DNA of 64,000 nt from JAFDXJ01 sp039811225 (GTDB lineage: Bacteria > Bacteroidota > Bacteroidia > Chitinophagales > Chitinophagaceae), in contig JBDHYG010000012.1 in the NCBI GenBank assembly GCA_039811225.1, positions 19,315-83,314 of the forward strand. Reading direction: 5' to 3'. The notes below the pieces were generated by a model that worked only from the letters and a program-made list of their open reading frames with translations, was not told the origin of the DNA and ran no database searches. This document shows positions 23,782 to 33,352 of the stretch, one piece after another (positions within the stretch are counted from its first letter, which is position 1; each line of letters opens with the position of its first letter). A program made the translations under genes and the position numbers.

Positions 23782-23805
23782 CATCCCGGATTTTCCGGGT
23801 ATGAT

Positions 23806-23876
23806 TGGCCTATAGTATAAGGGTAGTACAACAGATTTTGGTTCTGTCTGTCTTGGTTCGAATCCAGGTAGGCCAA
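23806..23876 (+). tRNA. tRNA-Gln (anticodon TTG)
   Basis: 71 nt: acceptor TGGCCTA with TAGGCCA, anticodon loop TTTTGGT (anticodon TTG), T loop TTCGAAT, discriminator A. CCA is not encoded. Confidence 0.95.
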
Positions 23877-23877
23877 C

Positions 23878-23906
23878 AAAAAAGCCGGTAAAAAACCGGC
23901 TTTTTT
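23878..23906. terminator. Bidirectional terminator between tRNA-Gln and ftsY
   Basis: AAAAAAGCCGG / CCGGCTTTTTT around a 7-nt loop, with A/T runs on both sides. Ends the rightward tRNA-Gln and the leftward rpmB-rpmG-ftsY operon. Confidence 0.9.
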
Positions 23907-23913
23907 GTTTTCA

Positions 23914-24867
23914 TTATTGTGTGCTTCCGCTAAAAAGGGTTTCTACAAATGCCTGTTTATCGAATAGCAAAAGGTCTTCCATTTTTTCTCCCACCCCAAT
24001 ATATTTTACAGGTATTTTAAACTGGTGTGCAATCGCCAGGACTACACCTCCTTTGGCAGTACCATCTAATTTTGTAATGGCCAGGGAACGTACATCGGTG
24101 GCTGCAGTAAATTGTTTGGCCTGCTCCAATGCATTCTGACCGGTGGAACCATCCAGTACAAGCATCACATCATGAGGTGCATCCGGGATCACTTTAGTAA
24201 TGGATCGCTTGATTTTACTCAATTCATCCATCAAATGCTGTTTATTGTGCAAACGCCCCGCAGTATCAATAATCAATACATCCGCTTCTTTTGAAACAGC
24301 ACTTTTCGCAGCATCAAATGCCACGGCAGCCGGGTCACTACCCATTGCCTGTTTTACTATCGGTACACCAACCCGTTCACTCCAAATGGTTAGCTGATCC
24401 ACAGCGGCAGCACGGAATGTATCGGCTGCACCTAAAATTACGGATTTCCCGGCCTGCTTAAATTTATTGGCGAGTTTTCCGATGGTGGTTGTTTTGCCGA
24501 CACCATTTACGCCTACAATCAGGATGACATACGGCTTTTTTTGCTCTATTTGCCCATCATCTACCGGGCTATCAATTAGCGTTGCAGCGATTTCTTCTTT
24601 TAATAATGCATTCAGTTCAGCCGTGTTGACATATTTATCTGTCTTAACGCGTTGCTCTATTCGATGAATAATATCAATGGTGGTATCGAGGCCCACATCT
24701 GCTGATATCAAAGCAGTCTCCAATTCATCCAATACTTCTTCATCTACCTTGCTTTTTCCCGCAATGGCTTTAGTAATCTTTGATAAGAAGCCGGTCCTGG
24801 TTTTCTCCATCCCCTTTTCCAGGCTTTCTTTTTCTTTTTTTCCAAATAAGTTTCCAAATATACCCAT
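23914..24867 (-). CDS. ftsY: Signal recognition particle receptor FtsY
   Basis: 317 residues, SRP GTPase of the FtsY type, guiding ribosome-nascent chains to the Sec translocon at the membrane. Seen: short Lys/Glu-rich N-terminal part, helical N domain (~15-90), G1 loop Gly-Val-Asn-Gly-Val-Gly-Lys-Thr-Thr, Asp-Thr-Phe-Arg-Ala-Ala-Ala (insertion box), Asp-Thr-Ala-Gly-Arg-Leu, and Thr-Lys-Leu-Asp-Gly-Thr-Ala-Lys-Gly-Gly. The long acidic A domain of E. coli FtsY is absent, as is usual for this phylum. Read leftward downstream of DUF4295, with a terminator-like hairpin in between. Confidence 0.96.
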   Translation of the reverse strand: MGIFGNLFGKKEKESLEKGMEKTRTGFLSKITKAIAGKSKVDEEVLDELETALISADVGLDTTIDIIHRIEQRVKTDKYVNTAELNALLKEEIAATLIDSPVDDGQIEQKKPYVILIVGVNGVGKTTTIGKLANKFKQAGKSVILGAADTFRAAAVDQLTIWSERVGVPIVKQAMGSDPAAVAFDAAKSAVSKEADVLIIDTAGRLHNKQHLMDELSKIKRSITKVIPDAPHDVMLVLDGSTGQNALEQAKQFTAATDVRSLAITKLDGTAKGGVVLAIAHQFKIPVKYIGVGEKMEDLLLFDKQAFVETLFSGSTQ

Positions 24868-24896
24868 CTGATATTGTATCCTGTGTTTAAAAATGT

Positions 24897-24930
24897 AAAA
24901 AGCCGTTCCATATCAAACAGAACAGCTTTT
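24897..24930 (-). terminator. Terminator-like hairpin between DUF4295 and ftsY
   Basis: Read leftward: AAAAGCTGTTC, 11-nt loop, GAACGGCTTTTT (one G-U pair). About 22 nt after the DUF4295 stop. It may only partly stop transcription towards ftsY. Confidence 0.7.
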
Positions 24931-24952
24931 CAATTAATTTAGAGAAACAAAA

Positions 24953-25126
24953 TTATTTGCCGGACAAAAATTCTTTCACTTTGTCTTTGTGTACGATTGC
25001 TTCTTTGAATGTATAAGCGCCTGTTTTCGGGCTACGTACAGCACGTACTACCTTACTCCAGTTCTTTGCATCGGCGGCGGCTTTTTGGTCTTTTGTCTTA
25101 ATCGCGGTTTTTGCTGCTTTTGCCAT
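24953..25126 (-). CDS. DUF4295 small basic protein
   Basis: 57 residues (start MAKAAKTAIK, end KEFLSGK), Lys/Ala-rich, read by direct translation of this region. It is the Bacteroidota-specific DUF4295 family, nearly always encoded right after bL33, which suggests a ribosome-associated protein. 34 nt after rpmG. Basic charge and size resemble small ribosomal proteins; direct function unknown. Confidence 0.9.
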   Translation of the reverse strand: MAKAAKTAIKTKDQKAAADAKNWSKVVRAVRSPKTGAYTFKEAIVHKDKVKEFLSGK

Positions 25127-25160
25127 AAAATGATTTTACGAATGATGAATGATTACTCGG

Positions 25161-25343
25161 TTACTTAATTTCTTTATGCACGGTCACACGTTTCAGGATC
25201 GGGTTGTATTTTTTCAACTCGATACGTTCCGGTGTATTTTTTTTATTTTTCTTGGTAATATACCTGCTCGTTCCGGGTTGGCCGCTTGCCTTATGTTCGG
25301 TGCATTCTAAAATGACCTGCACCCTGCTTCCTTTTTTTGCCAT
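25161..25343 (-). CDS. rpmG: Ribosomal protein bL33
   Basis: 60 residues: N-terminal Met-Ala-Lys-Lys-Gly, Val-Gln-Val-Ile-Leu-Glu-Cys-Thr, the Tyr-Ile-Thr-x-Lys-Asn-Lys-Lys-Asn-Thr-Pro-Glu-Arg core and Lys-Lys-Tyr-Asn-Pro. Large-subunit protein. Only one Cys remains (Cys14), so this is the zinc-free (C-minus) form. Lies between rpmB and DUF4295 in one leftward operon. Confidence 0.97.
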   Translation of the reverse strand: MAKKGSRVQVILECTEHKASGQPGTSRYITKKNKKNTPERIELKKYNPILKRVTVHKEIK

Positions 25344-25365
25344 ATACTGTGATTAATGATTGAAC

Positions 25366-25602
25366 TTAAATTTTTATTCCTTTGGCACGCATTTCCTTAA
25401 TGATAGTGGAAAGACCACGCTTATTAATGGTACGAATGGAATCTGCCGAAAGCTTTAAAGTAACCCACCGGTCTTCTTCCGCAAAATAGAAACGCTTGGT
25501 TTGCAAATTGGGCAAAAAGCGCCTTTTTGTTTTAATGTTTGAATGTGAAACTTTATTCCCGCGTATCGGTTTTTTCCCGGTAACCTCGCAAACTTTGGAC
25601 AT
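25366..25602 (-). CDS. rpmB: Ribosomal protein bL28
   Basis: 78 residues: Cys-Glu-Val-Thr-Gly-Lys-Lys-Pro near the N-terminus, Val-Ser-His-Ser-Asn-Ile-Lys-Thr-Lys-Arg-Arg-Phe and Asn-Leu-Gln motif typical of bL28. First gene of the leftward ribosomal/ftsY operon; 22 nt before rpmG. Promoter box at 25625-25632. Confidence 0.97.
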   Translation of the reverse strand: MSKVCEVTGKKPIRGNKVSHSNIKTKRRFLPNLQTKRFYFAEEDRWVTLKLSADSIRTINKRGLSTIIKEMRAKGIKI

Positions 25603-25624
25603 GGTAATTATTTTTTCAGGTGTG

Positions 25625-25632
25625 CAAAGGTA
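25625..25632 (-). promoter_or_regulatory. TAnnTTTG box of the rpmB operon
   Basis: Read leftward: TACCTTTG, exact to the -7 consensus, ending 22 nt before the rpmB start. No good -33 element. Confidence 0.6.
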
Positions 25633-25823
25633 TGGAATTCATTTTATAAAAATGAAGAAACTTTATTTTTTCTGCTCTTTTTTACCAAATTTAAGATAAT
25701 ACACTCTCCGTTTCCACCTCTACCCGGTGAAAAATCGCCTGCCTATTTGTTGAAAATCACATGCCAGAACGGTTTCTACAAAAATACTTTTACTCTCTTA
25801 TTCAAATTTTAAAACCTATTAAA

Positions 25824-28058
25824 ATGCCAGAAAAACAAAAAGCGGTAACCATTGTTACCGAAAAAGTGGACAAAAATTCACTACGAAATGCACACGCTTT
25901 TCTGCTTGACAGCCAGGGTAAACTTATTGAACAGGCCCCGCTATCTTCCGGTGAAGCCAAGCTAAAAACCATGGCGGAAGCACTAGGTGCCAAGTCCCGC
26001 TTATTTATTGGTAATGCGTTACCAAAAGAAATTGCAGGTAGGCCTGTCACAGCGAGTTTGCTTACACGCTCAGGGGCCAAGGAAATACCTTTCCATCTTT
26101 CTGCAGACAATAAAATTATTGTCTCTAAAATTCCACCCATTCTCCATTTTCCGTTCGATTGGTGTACCATTAAAGGATCTGTTACAAAATCTTTTACCAT
26201 TGACAACCAGGTAGAGGTATTACCAGTATGCCATGCACGGGTGCATATCTGCGAGGTGGATCCTATCATTTGGTGGTGGCCAAAATTGCCTGATTATATT
26301 TTATCGGATCTGATTAACCGTTTACGGGAGGTTGTTCGGATTCCAATTCCTATTCCTAATCCCGATCCAGGCCCTATCCGGGTTAAAATTCCACCGATAA
26401 ACCCGGCTGCCTGGTTACCGGGTATTGGAAATCCGGTACCAAATATCCCGGTTTTCAGCAAATCCATGAACATCAGGCCGGCCATGATGACATCCGGTAT
26501 GAGAAATACTTCAATCAACCTGAATTCGTTACCACCATTACCCGAAAATGTGAAAAGCGGGATTTTATCCCCATCGCTTTCGGTAGCACAAAATACCATC
26601 ATTAATAATATTTCCTTATTTCATCCGTATATCTGCTGGTGGCCTGTATTCTGGCCCTGGCTGTACAAATGCGATGAAATCGCTGTGGTAGAAACAGATT
26701 GCCTCGGGAAATTTGATTACAACTACCTTTACTTTAGTAATAGTGACAAACCGGATATATATGTGTGGGTAGAAGTAAATATTAATGGTGAATGGGTAAC
26801 CGTGTACAAACCAAGTATCCCTTGTGGAACTGATTGGGATTATGTATGTGGTACGGATATAAACCTTCGCCTGACAGACTCCCGCATCAAACCCTGTTCC
26901 TGTGATCCACTTCCCGGCAGTATTATCTGGATTAAAAATGTAAATACCGCGACATCTATTCGCAGTATCCAGCAAAATACGTTAGCCAGCGGAAATCAAA
27001 CAAATGCGATCGGGCTAAAACCAATTTACTATGGTGGTATGGAATATAATATTAGTCCCTTTGGTTCCCAATTCCCATTTGTGGTAGAATTTGGAAGCGG
27101 CTTTCCAAATAGTACGGTGAGTCATTACCGCTGGAAATACCGGCGTATCAAAGATGCTTTTTTAAATGATGTAACAGATAGTTTCCATTACCTGGAAGGG
27201 GAAATCGGTAAGCCATACAGGTATGAATTACCGGATGGTAATTTTGCAACAAAAAATTATCGTCTGGGAGCCGATTATAATGGCACCGTTCCAAAATATA
27301 AAATTCCTCATGTAAATGCTACGGATGATGTACCTGAACCAACTGCTTTGTGGTATGAATTAGATACCTATTCCATATATGTTAATTCACCCAATTTCAG
27401 TAATGGTTTGTATGAGTTTGTTTTTGAGTTGACAGATAATGCCGGCAATGTGGTGAATGTACCAGCAGAAACTTACGTGGTCACCCGTAAAGCTGGTGAT
27501 CCACCGCCTATGGATCCGCATGAAGTAACCATAAAGGCAGATGGTTTAGCTGAAAACTATCTTATCAAATCAGGTACCCAGGCTTCCGCATTTCGTTTTT
27601 TCATGCGCATAGATAATCAAAAATGTTATGCAAATGTAATCGATGCACTGGTAGGTACTGGAACTACAGATACTGAGTGTGGTTTTGGTTACTTTGATGA
27701 AGTAAACCATAAGGCTACTTTACGGTACTTTGGCGGTCACCCGCAAAATTTTGGCTATTACAGTTTTACCGTTACCAAAGGAAACAGTAACCCTGTTACA
27801 GTCGCCAATGCGGCTCAATTAGCTTCTATTCCGGATAATGGTTATAGCAAATCATCTGTAATGGATGCGGATCATGGCTTTGCCATAGAAGATTTTTATC
27901 AAAAACAGTTTGATGTAAATGAATTGTTGGGCACTTGTCCGCAGGCTGCATTTGCCGAGTACATTTATTTATGGGCCACACATACAGATGGCACCAACCG
28001 GTTGCAAGGATACGATGCTTCTGATATAGCTGCTATCGCCATAGCGCCGAAGCCATAA
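25824..28058 (+). CDS. Large protein of unknown function with a split prealbumin-like module
   Basis: 744 residues from the ATG at 25824; an ATG 21 codons upstream is also possible. No signal peptide, lipobox or TM. Numbering from the later start: ~115-150 has strands ending in Val-Cys-His-Ala-Arg-Val-His-Ile-Cys-Glu-Val-Asp; ~149-153 and ~271-281 are Trp/Pro-rich (IIWWWPK, CWWPVFWPWL) with a Pro/Ile/Asn-rich stretch between; ~285-320 resumes with Val-Glu-Thr-Asp-Cys-Leu-Gly-Lys-Phe-Asp-Tyr, typical of carboxypeptidase regulatory-like folds. The later half has Ig-like strands with Asp-Asn-Ala-Gly-Asn. About eleven Cys lie in this first half. Function unknown; a terminator follows. Confidence 0.8.
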   Translation: MPEKQKAVTIVTEKVDKNSLRNAHAFLLDSQGKLIEQAPLSSGEAKLKTMAEALGAKSRLFIGNALPKEIAGRPVTASLLTRSGAKEIPFHLSADNKIIVSKIPPILHFPFDWCTIKGSVTKSFTIDNQVEVLPVCHARVHICEVDPIIWWWPKLPDYILSDLINRLREVVRIPIPIPNPDPGPIRVKIPPINPAAWLPGIGNPVPNIPVFSKSMNIRPAMMTSGMRNTSINLNSLPPLPENVKSGILSPSLSVAQNTIINNISLFHPYICWWPVFWPWLYKCDEIAVVETDCLGKFDYNYLYFSNSDKPDIYVWVEVNINGEWVTVYKPSIPCGTDWDYVCGTDINLRLTDSRIKPCSCDPLPGSIIWIKNVNTATSIRSIQQNTLASGNQTNAIGLKPIYYGGMEYNISPFGSQFPFVVEFGSGFPNSTVSHYRWKYRRIKDAFLNDVTDSFHYLEGEIGKPYRYELPDGNFATKNYRLGADYNGTVPKYKIPHVNATDDVPEPTALWYELDTYSIYVNSPNFSNGLYEFVFELTDNAGNVVNVPAETYVVTRKAGDPPPMDPHEVTIKADGLAENYLIKSGTQASAFRFFMRIDNQKCYANVIDALVGTGTTDTECGFGYFDEVNHKATLRYFGGHPQNFGYYSFTVTKGNSNPVTVANAAQLASIPDNGYSKSSVMDADHGFAIEDFYQKQFDVNELLGTCPQAAFAEYIYLWATHTDGTNRLQGYDASDIAAIAIAPKP

Positions 28059-28070
28059 ATAAATAACACT

Positions 28071-28100
28071 AAGAGACTGAATACTCAGTCTCTTTTTTTT
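28071..28100 (+). terminator. Terminator after the 744-residue protein gene
   Basis: AAGAGACTGA / TCAGTCTCTT, 10-bp perfect stem, 4-nt loop, followed by T8. Lies 12 nt after the stop; the convergent sigma factor gene ends 17 nt beyond. Confidence 0.93.
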
Positions 28101-28116
28101 CTTTTTATGAGAAAGT

Positions 28117-28632
28117 TTAATTTTCCTGCATGGCTTTTCGCAATGTTTTTAAAGACAGGCTAAGTAAATTCCGGGCAGCCTGGTAACTGATTTGCATTAT
28201 CTCACTGATTTCTTCATAAGAGAGGTATTTATAAAATTTCAGGTATATGATTTCCCGTTGACGGGCACTCAGGTGTTCCATAAGTTTGATAACCCGGGCA
28301 ACACGTTCTGTATTTTCTTCTTCTTGAAGAAGCAGGGTATCAGCATTGATTTCAAATGGGTAATTAAAATCTGTAGTAGATTGTGTGGCTAACTTTTTTT
28401 CTTTAGCAAGGTGTTTAAATAATTTATACTGGAGGGATTTATATAAATAAGCATTCATTGATTTGATGTCTGTTTTAGCCGTATTTCTCCAAATCTCCGT
28501 AAACAACTCCTGGAGGCAGTCTTCCAGGGCCTCGTGTTGCTGAATTATTTTATAGCCATAACTATACAACTTGGGGTAGTACTCCCTGAAAAAAAATCTG
28601 AATTCATTTTCATTCGTAAATGCTGCCGGCAT
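28117..28632 (-). CDS. ECF RNA polymerase sigma factor
   Basis: 171 residues: region 2 (~10-75) with Phe-Arg-Glu-Tyr-Tyr-Pro-Lys-Leu-Tyr and the Ala-Leu-Glu-Asp-Cys-Leu-Gln-Glu-Leu-Phe-Thr-Glu-Ile-Trp motif, a short linker, and region 4 (~110-165) with Arg-Gln-Arg-Glu-Ile-Ile-Tyr-Leu-Lys-Phe and a Tyr-Glu-Glu-Ile helix-turn-helix. Start ATG at 28632 chosen over a TTG at 28677. Divergent from fecR, so it is the cognate sigma of the FecR anti-sigma and very likely drives the SusC/SusD operon. Confidence 0.93.
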   Translation of the reverse strand: MPAAFTNENEFRFFFREYYPKLYSYGYKIIQQHEALEDCLQELFTEIWRNTAKTDIKSMNAYLYKSLQYKLFKHLAKEKKLATQSTTDFNYPFEINADTLLLQEEENTERVARVIKLMEHLSARQREIIYLKFYKYLSYEEISEIMQISYQAARNLLSLSLKTLRKAMQEN

Positions 28633-28786
28633 ATAGGATTGTATTCCGAAAAAGAGGCTTGAGAAAAATTCAAACAAATTTGTCCAACTTGCTCAAAGTA
28701 GGCAACAAATTTCAAATAAATAAAGAAAATTTGATGCTTTATAGTTACAAAATTTACAAACGGTACACTTAAATACAATCTTTCAT

Positions 28787-29770
28787 ATGGATCAGGAATA
28801 TAAATCGGCAGAAGAACTGCTTCTTGAAGAAAGTTTTATTAGCTGGCTGCGAGGAGAAAAGACAGTTGCCACAACCCTTTGGGATGCCTGGACAAAGGAA
28901 AATCCGGAGCATAGCGCACTGGCCGCCGAGGCAAAAACGATTTTTGAACAACTTATTATAATTGAAAAACCGAATACCGTAAAACAATCCTATGCGGAAA
29001 ACCAACTCATTCAATCCATTTTCCCCTCTTCAACCCGTACCCTTCCTTTTTACAAAAACAAACGTTTGCTTGGTTTGGCTGCTTCATTTTTATTAATTGG
29101 CCTGACAACATTCATTTATTTTATTTCCCGTCCTGCAGTAACTAAAGTTCAGACGTTAGCTGGCGGGTATTCTTCCCAGATTCTACCGGATGGCTCAGAA
29201 GTAACTTTGAACGCCAAAAGCCAAATTGACTATAAAAAAAACTGGGATAAAGAAAAAACCCGGGAAGTTTGGCTAAAAGGTGAAGCCTATTTCCATATCA
29301 AAAAGACAACCAACAAAAGCCACTTTATTGTTCATACGGAAAGTTGTGATATAATTGTTACAGGTACAAAATTCAACGTGGTGAGCGGAGCCATCAGAAC
29401 CCAGGTGTTCCTGGATGAAGGCAGTGTCACACTCCAAACTAAAGATGGGAAAAAAATTATTATGCAGCCGGGGCAATTTGTGGAAATAATGAAAAATACA
29501 ATACACGAATTAACCCCACAACGCGAAAAGACGCTTGCCTGGAAAGACCACAAACTGGTATTTGACAATACCCCATTATCTGAAGCAATCGATATGATCA
29601 ATGAGCAATATGATGTACATATTGTAATAACAGATTCCGCACTGAAGGACGAACCCATCACGGGTATATTACCCAATAATAATCTGGATGTATTACTGAA
29701 TACATTTGAAGCGACAATGAATTTTAAAATTGAACGAAAAGATGATCAAATTTTTATAACTAAACCCTGA
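28787..29770 (+). CDS. FecR-family anti-sigma factor
   Basis: 327 residues: N-terminal cytoplasmic part (~1-90, with Ser-x-x-x-Trp-Leu-Arg-Gly and Trp-Asp-Ala-Trp), one TM (94-113), a periplasmic FecR domain (~118-225, with Gly-Gly-x-x-x-x-x-Leu-Pro-Asp-Gly-Ser and Gly-Glu-Ala-Tyr-Phe) and a C-terminal STN-like/DUF4974 domain (~250-325). Relays a signal from the outer-membrane receptor to the sigma factor encoded divergently 154 bp away. 33 nt before susC, so co-transcribed. Confidence 0.95.
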   Translation: MDQEYKSAEELLLEESFISWLRGEKTVATTLWDAWTKENPEHSALAAEAKTIFEQLIIIEKPNTVKQSYAENQLIQSIFPSSTRTLPFYKNKRLLGLAASFLLIGLTTFIYFISRPAVTKVQTLAGGYSSQILPDGSEVTLNAKSQIDYKKNWDKEKTREVWLKGEAYFHIKKTTNKSHFIVHTESCDIIVTGTKFNVVSGAIRTQVFLDEGSVTLQTKDGKKIIMQPGQFVEIMKNTIHELTPQREKTLAWKDHKLVFDNTPLSEAIDMINEQYDVHIVITDSALKDEPITGILPNNNLDVLLNTFEATMNFKIERKDDQIFITKP

Positions 29771-29803
29771 GTTCAAACAATTATAATATAAAATCTGCAA
29801 CAA

Positions 29804-32800
29804 ATGAGAAAAACAAAAAGCACGTTTCATTTAGTCTGCCTGGCAATAGCAACCCAGTTGCTTTTTGCCCTTCCCGGCTATTCACAAAGTAAAGATGCCT
29901 TTGCTATGGGAAACAAACCCAATGGAGGCAACGGGATCAACCTGGCGGATAATACCGGCCAGGATACCCAAAAACAAACTTTGTTTAATGTCCTGAAACA
30001 ATTAAACAAAACCAAGGGTGTTTATTTTCTCTTTTCCGAAAAAGGAATAGATAAAACACAGGTTAACCCTATCCCGGACGGCAATCAAAGCACGGAACAA
30101 ATTCTAAAGGAAGTGTTGAAAAGCTCCGGTCTTGTGTATAAAAAAGTTTCTGAAAATACATTTGTCATTATACCGGATAACAAAAAGAAAATTTCTGCTA
30201 TCAGGATTTCCGATCTGCAAAAAATTTCTATTCAAAATACAGCTTCCTTCTTTACGTATTTTGAAATAATTACCGGTAAAGTGAGTGATAAAAATGGAAC
30301 CCCCTTACAAGGTGTAAGCATTACCGTTAAAGGAAAAAATAAGGGCGTATATTCCGGTACCGACGGATCATTTAAAATTGATGCCAATGAAGGCGATGTT
30401 TTAGTATTTTCTTATGTCGGATATGAAGCCCAAGAAATAACAATAGGACAAGACCACGACCTGACTGTATCTCTAACAGAAATCCAAACCCAGTTGAAAG
30501 ATGTGGTGGTAACAACTGCACTCGGTATTCAACGTCAGTCCAAAAGCCTGACCTATGCTGTTCAAAAAGTATCAAATGCAGATTTAACCAATGTACAGGA
30601 TGCTAATTTTATAAATAACCTGACAGGCCGTGTGGCCGGTGTAACCATTTCAAAAAGCGCTTCCGGAATTGGTGGTTCTACCCGTGTGATTTTACGGGGG
30701 AATAAATCAACCCGTGAGAACCAGCCATTATACGTAATTGATGGGGTGCCCCTGGTTAACTTCTCACCTGCCCAGCCTTCCGATGAGTGGGGCCAGTCCG
30801 TTGGACCCGTGGGTATCGATGGCGGTGATGGCATTTCCAACCTGAACCCGGATGATATTGAAAGTGTTACTGTTTTGAAAGGTGCCTCAGCGGCCGCCTT
30901 GTACGGAAGTAGCGCAGCCAATGGTGTTATTGTCATCACCACAAAAAAAGGGAAAGCCGGGGTGACCAAAGTGGATGTATCTTCTTCTCTCACATTTGAT
31001 AACCCACTATATGAAGAGCCTTTGCAATTTAAATATGGGCAAACAGTTCCCGGCTCTGCCAGTAGCCCGGGTTCAATTGAAAGCTGGGGCAGTATAGTTA
31101 ATGCTAAAAACCATGTTACGGATTTTTTCCAAACTGGTATTACCTCTTTTAACTCCATTGCATTGTCTGGTGGTACGGATAAAGCACAAACTTATTTTTC
31201 TTATTCTTATACCGGCAATAAAGGAATTGTGCCTACCTCTGATTTGAAGAAACACAATTTAAATTTCAGGGAAACAGCTAAATTTTTCAATGATAAACTC
31301 ACTGCCGACTTCAATGTATTGTACATGAATCAAAATGCACATAACCGGCCGGCCAGTGGTGTATATGATAACCCATTAGCAGGTTTATATGAATTGCCCC
31401 GTGGTATTGATTTTAATCAGTATAAAACCAACTATGAAATATATTCCACCCTGCGCAATACAAACACACAAAATTGGTGGGATGTAAATTATGATAAAGG
31501 CTGGAATGCCACTGAAGATCAACAAAACCCTTACTGGCTACTGTATCGTAACCCAAGCCAGAATACATTGAATCGTATATATACAAACCTCTCATTTAAA
31601 TACCAGATCAATAGCTGGCTGAGCATCCAGGCACGCGGCAACCTCGATAAATTATACAATGATATTGATGTGAAAAGCTATGCCACTACCTCCCCCGTAT
31701 TAACCGGCACCAATGGTGGTTACTCTTTGATCAAAGCCAATAATACACAATTGTATGGTGACCTGCTGTTATCCGGTGCGCGTGATTTAAGTGATGATAT
31801 TGGCATCAATGCTACAATTGGTACCAGTATCACAGATGAAAAATCTAATAGTAATAATTTTGGTACCAAAACGGGTGGCCCGGGTCTGAATATTCCCAAT
31901 ATTTTTCAAATCTCAAATATTCAACCCAATTACCTTTCACTCTCTCAGAATATTGTACATCGCCAGGTACAATCTGTTTTTGCAACCGCTTCCCTGAATT
32001 ATAAAAGATTCTTATACCTTGACCTGAGTGCACGTAATGACTGGTCCTCAACCTTCGCTTTTACACCGGTAGCAGGAAAAGGATATTTATACTATTCAGC
32101 CGGCCTGAACCTGATCCTGAGTGAAATGACACATCTACCGGAATTCATCAGCTTTGGCAAATTGAGGATCTCTTATGCCAAAGTAGGTAATGATGTTAAT
32201 GCCTATTCTACTTTCCCGCCGAATTATTATGTAAATTTTGATAACTCACAACCTACCAGTTATAATGGGGCTGCACCTTATCCCGGCACCTATCTTCAAC
32301 CGGAAGATAACCGGTCATTTGAAACCGGTTTTGAATTCAGGTTTTTCAATAATGTATTGGGCATAGATGCCACTTACTATCAAAATAACAACTACAATCA
32401 ATATCTTGAAGTAAGTGCGCCAAACGGATCTGGTTATTCTACCTATTTCATTAATGGCGGGAATATCCGGAACCAGGGTGTGGAAGTTTCCATTTATGCA
32501 CAGCCTATAAAAACCCAATCCATAACCTGGAATACAACGCTGAATTATGCGTTGAATAAAAATAAAATTATCAGCCTTTCCAATGATCAGTTACATGTAG
32601 GGCGTTCTTATTATACACTGACCGGAATTGGGAACTTGTTATATGCATCCAATATTGTAGTAGGTGGTTCATGGGGTGATATTTATGGCCGTTTCTTTGA
32701 GCGCGATGCATATGGTAATATTGTGGTGGATGCCAATGGGGCGCCGCTCAAAGGATCAGATCCAAATACGCAGGTGGGTGATGCCGGCCTGAAATACCTG

Positions 32801-33328
32801 GGCAATCCGAATCCGAATTATACACTGGGCTGGTCCAACTCCTTTGACTTCAAACATTTCACCGTGAGCTTCCTGATTGATGGACGCTTTGGAGGAAAAG
32901 TAATGAGTGTTACACAAGCCATATTGGATAAGCTGGGCGATACAAAAGCCACAGCCGATGCCCGCGATGCAGGCGGTGTGTATATTAATGCTGTATATGA
33001 AGATGGTACAAAATTCAATGGACCTATTGACCCGCAGGTTTTCTACCAGGCTGTTGGCGGCCGGGATGGTATTTCTGAATATTACATGTATGATGCCACC
33101 AATATCCGTATGCGTGAATTAGTATTAGCCTATAATTTTCCGGTAAAATCAAAATGGATGCGGAATTTGCGTGTTTCCCTTATTGGCAGAAACCTGTTCT
33201 TCTTCTCCAAGAAAGCGCCGTTTGATCCGGAAATTTCTATGGCTACCAATAATGGTTTACAGGGTACTGAAACATTTAGCATACCTTCTACCAGAAGCAT
33301 TGGCCTTTCACTGAATATTGGATTTTAA
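29804..33328 (+). CDS. SusC/RagA-family TonB-linked outer-membrane protein with STN domain
   Basis: 1174 residues: signal peptide (1-28, ends in Tyr-Ser-Gln), STN domain (~55-130, secretin/TonB N-terminus), carboxypeptidase-like domain (~155-225), TonB plug with Val-Tyr-Val-Ile-Asp-Gly-Val region, then a ~900-residue beta barrel with the final aromatic strand ending Leu-Asn-Ile-Gly-Phe. Imports large nutrients with SusD. The STN domain means signalling to FecR and the sigma factor. Substrate cannot be read from sequence; no glycan enzyme is encoded beside it. Confidence 0.97.
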   Translation: MRKTKSTFHLVCLAIATQLLFALPGYSQSKDAFAMGNKPNGGNGINLADNTGQDTQKQTLFNVLKQLNKTKGVYFLFSEKGIDKTQVNPIPDGNQSTEQILKEVLKSSGLVYKKVSENTFVIIPDNKKKISAIRISDLQKISIQNTASFFTYFEIITGKVSDKNGTPLQGVSITVKGKNKGVYSGTDGSFKIDANEGDVLVFSYVGYEAQEITIGQDHDLTVSLTEIQTQLKDVVVTTALGIQRQSKSLTYAVQKVSNADLTNVQDANFINNLTGRVAGVTISKSASGIGGSTRVILRGNKSTRENQPLYVIDGVPLVNFSPAQPSDEWGQSVGPVGIDGGDGISNLNPDDIESVTVLKGASAAALYGSSAANGVIVITTKKGKAGVTKVDVSSSLTFDNPLYEEPLQFKYGQTVPGSASSPGSIESWGSIVNAKNHVTDFFQTGITSFNSIALSGGTDKAQTYFSYSYTGNKGIVPTSDLKKHNLNFRETAKFFNDKLTADFNVLYMNQNAHNRPASGVYDNPLAGLYELPRGIDFNQYKTNYEIYSTLRNTNTQNWWDVNYDKGWNATEDQQNPYWLLYRNPSQNTLNRIYTNLSFKYQINSWLSIQARGNLDKLYNDIDVKSYATTSPVLTGTNGGYSLIKANNTQLYGDLLLSGARDLSDDIGINATIGTSITDEKSNSNNFGTKTGGPGLNIPNIFQISNIQPNYLSLSQNIVHRQVQSVFATASLNYKRFLYLDLSARNDWSSTFAFTPVAGKGYLYYSAGLNLILSEMTHLPEFISFGKLRISYAKVGNDVNAYSTFPPNYYVNFDNSQPTSYNGAAPYPGTYLQPEDNRSFETGFEFRFFNNVLGIDATYYQNNNYNQYLEVSAPNGSGYSTYFINGGNIRNQGVEVSIYAQPIKTQSITWNTTLNYALNKNKIISLSNDQLHVGRSYYTLTGIGNLLYASNIVVGGSWGDIYGRFFERDAYGNIVVDANGAPLKGSDPNTQVGDAGLKYLGNPNPNYTLGWSNSFDFKHFTVSFLIDGRFGGKVMSVTQAILDKLGDTKATADARDAGGVYINAVYEDGTKFNGPIDPQVFYQAVGGRDGISEYYMYDATNIRMRELVLAYNFPVKSKWMRNLRVSLIGRNLFFFSKKAPFDPEISMATNNGLQGTETFSIPSTRSIGLSLNIGF

Positions 33329-33352
33329 TTGACCCATAAATAAAAAATAAAA

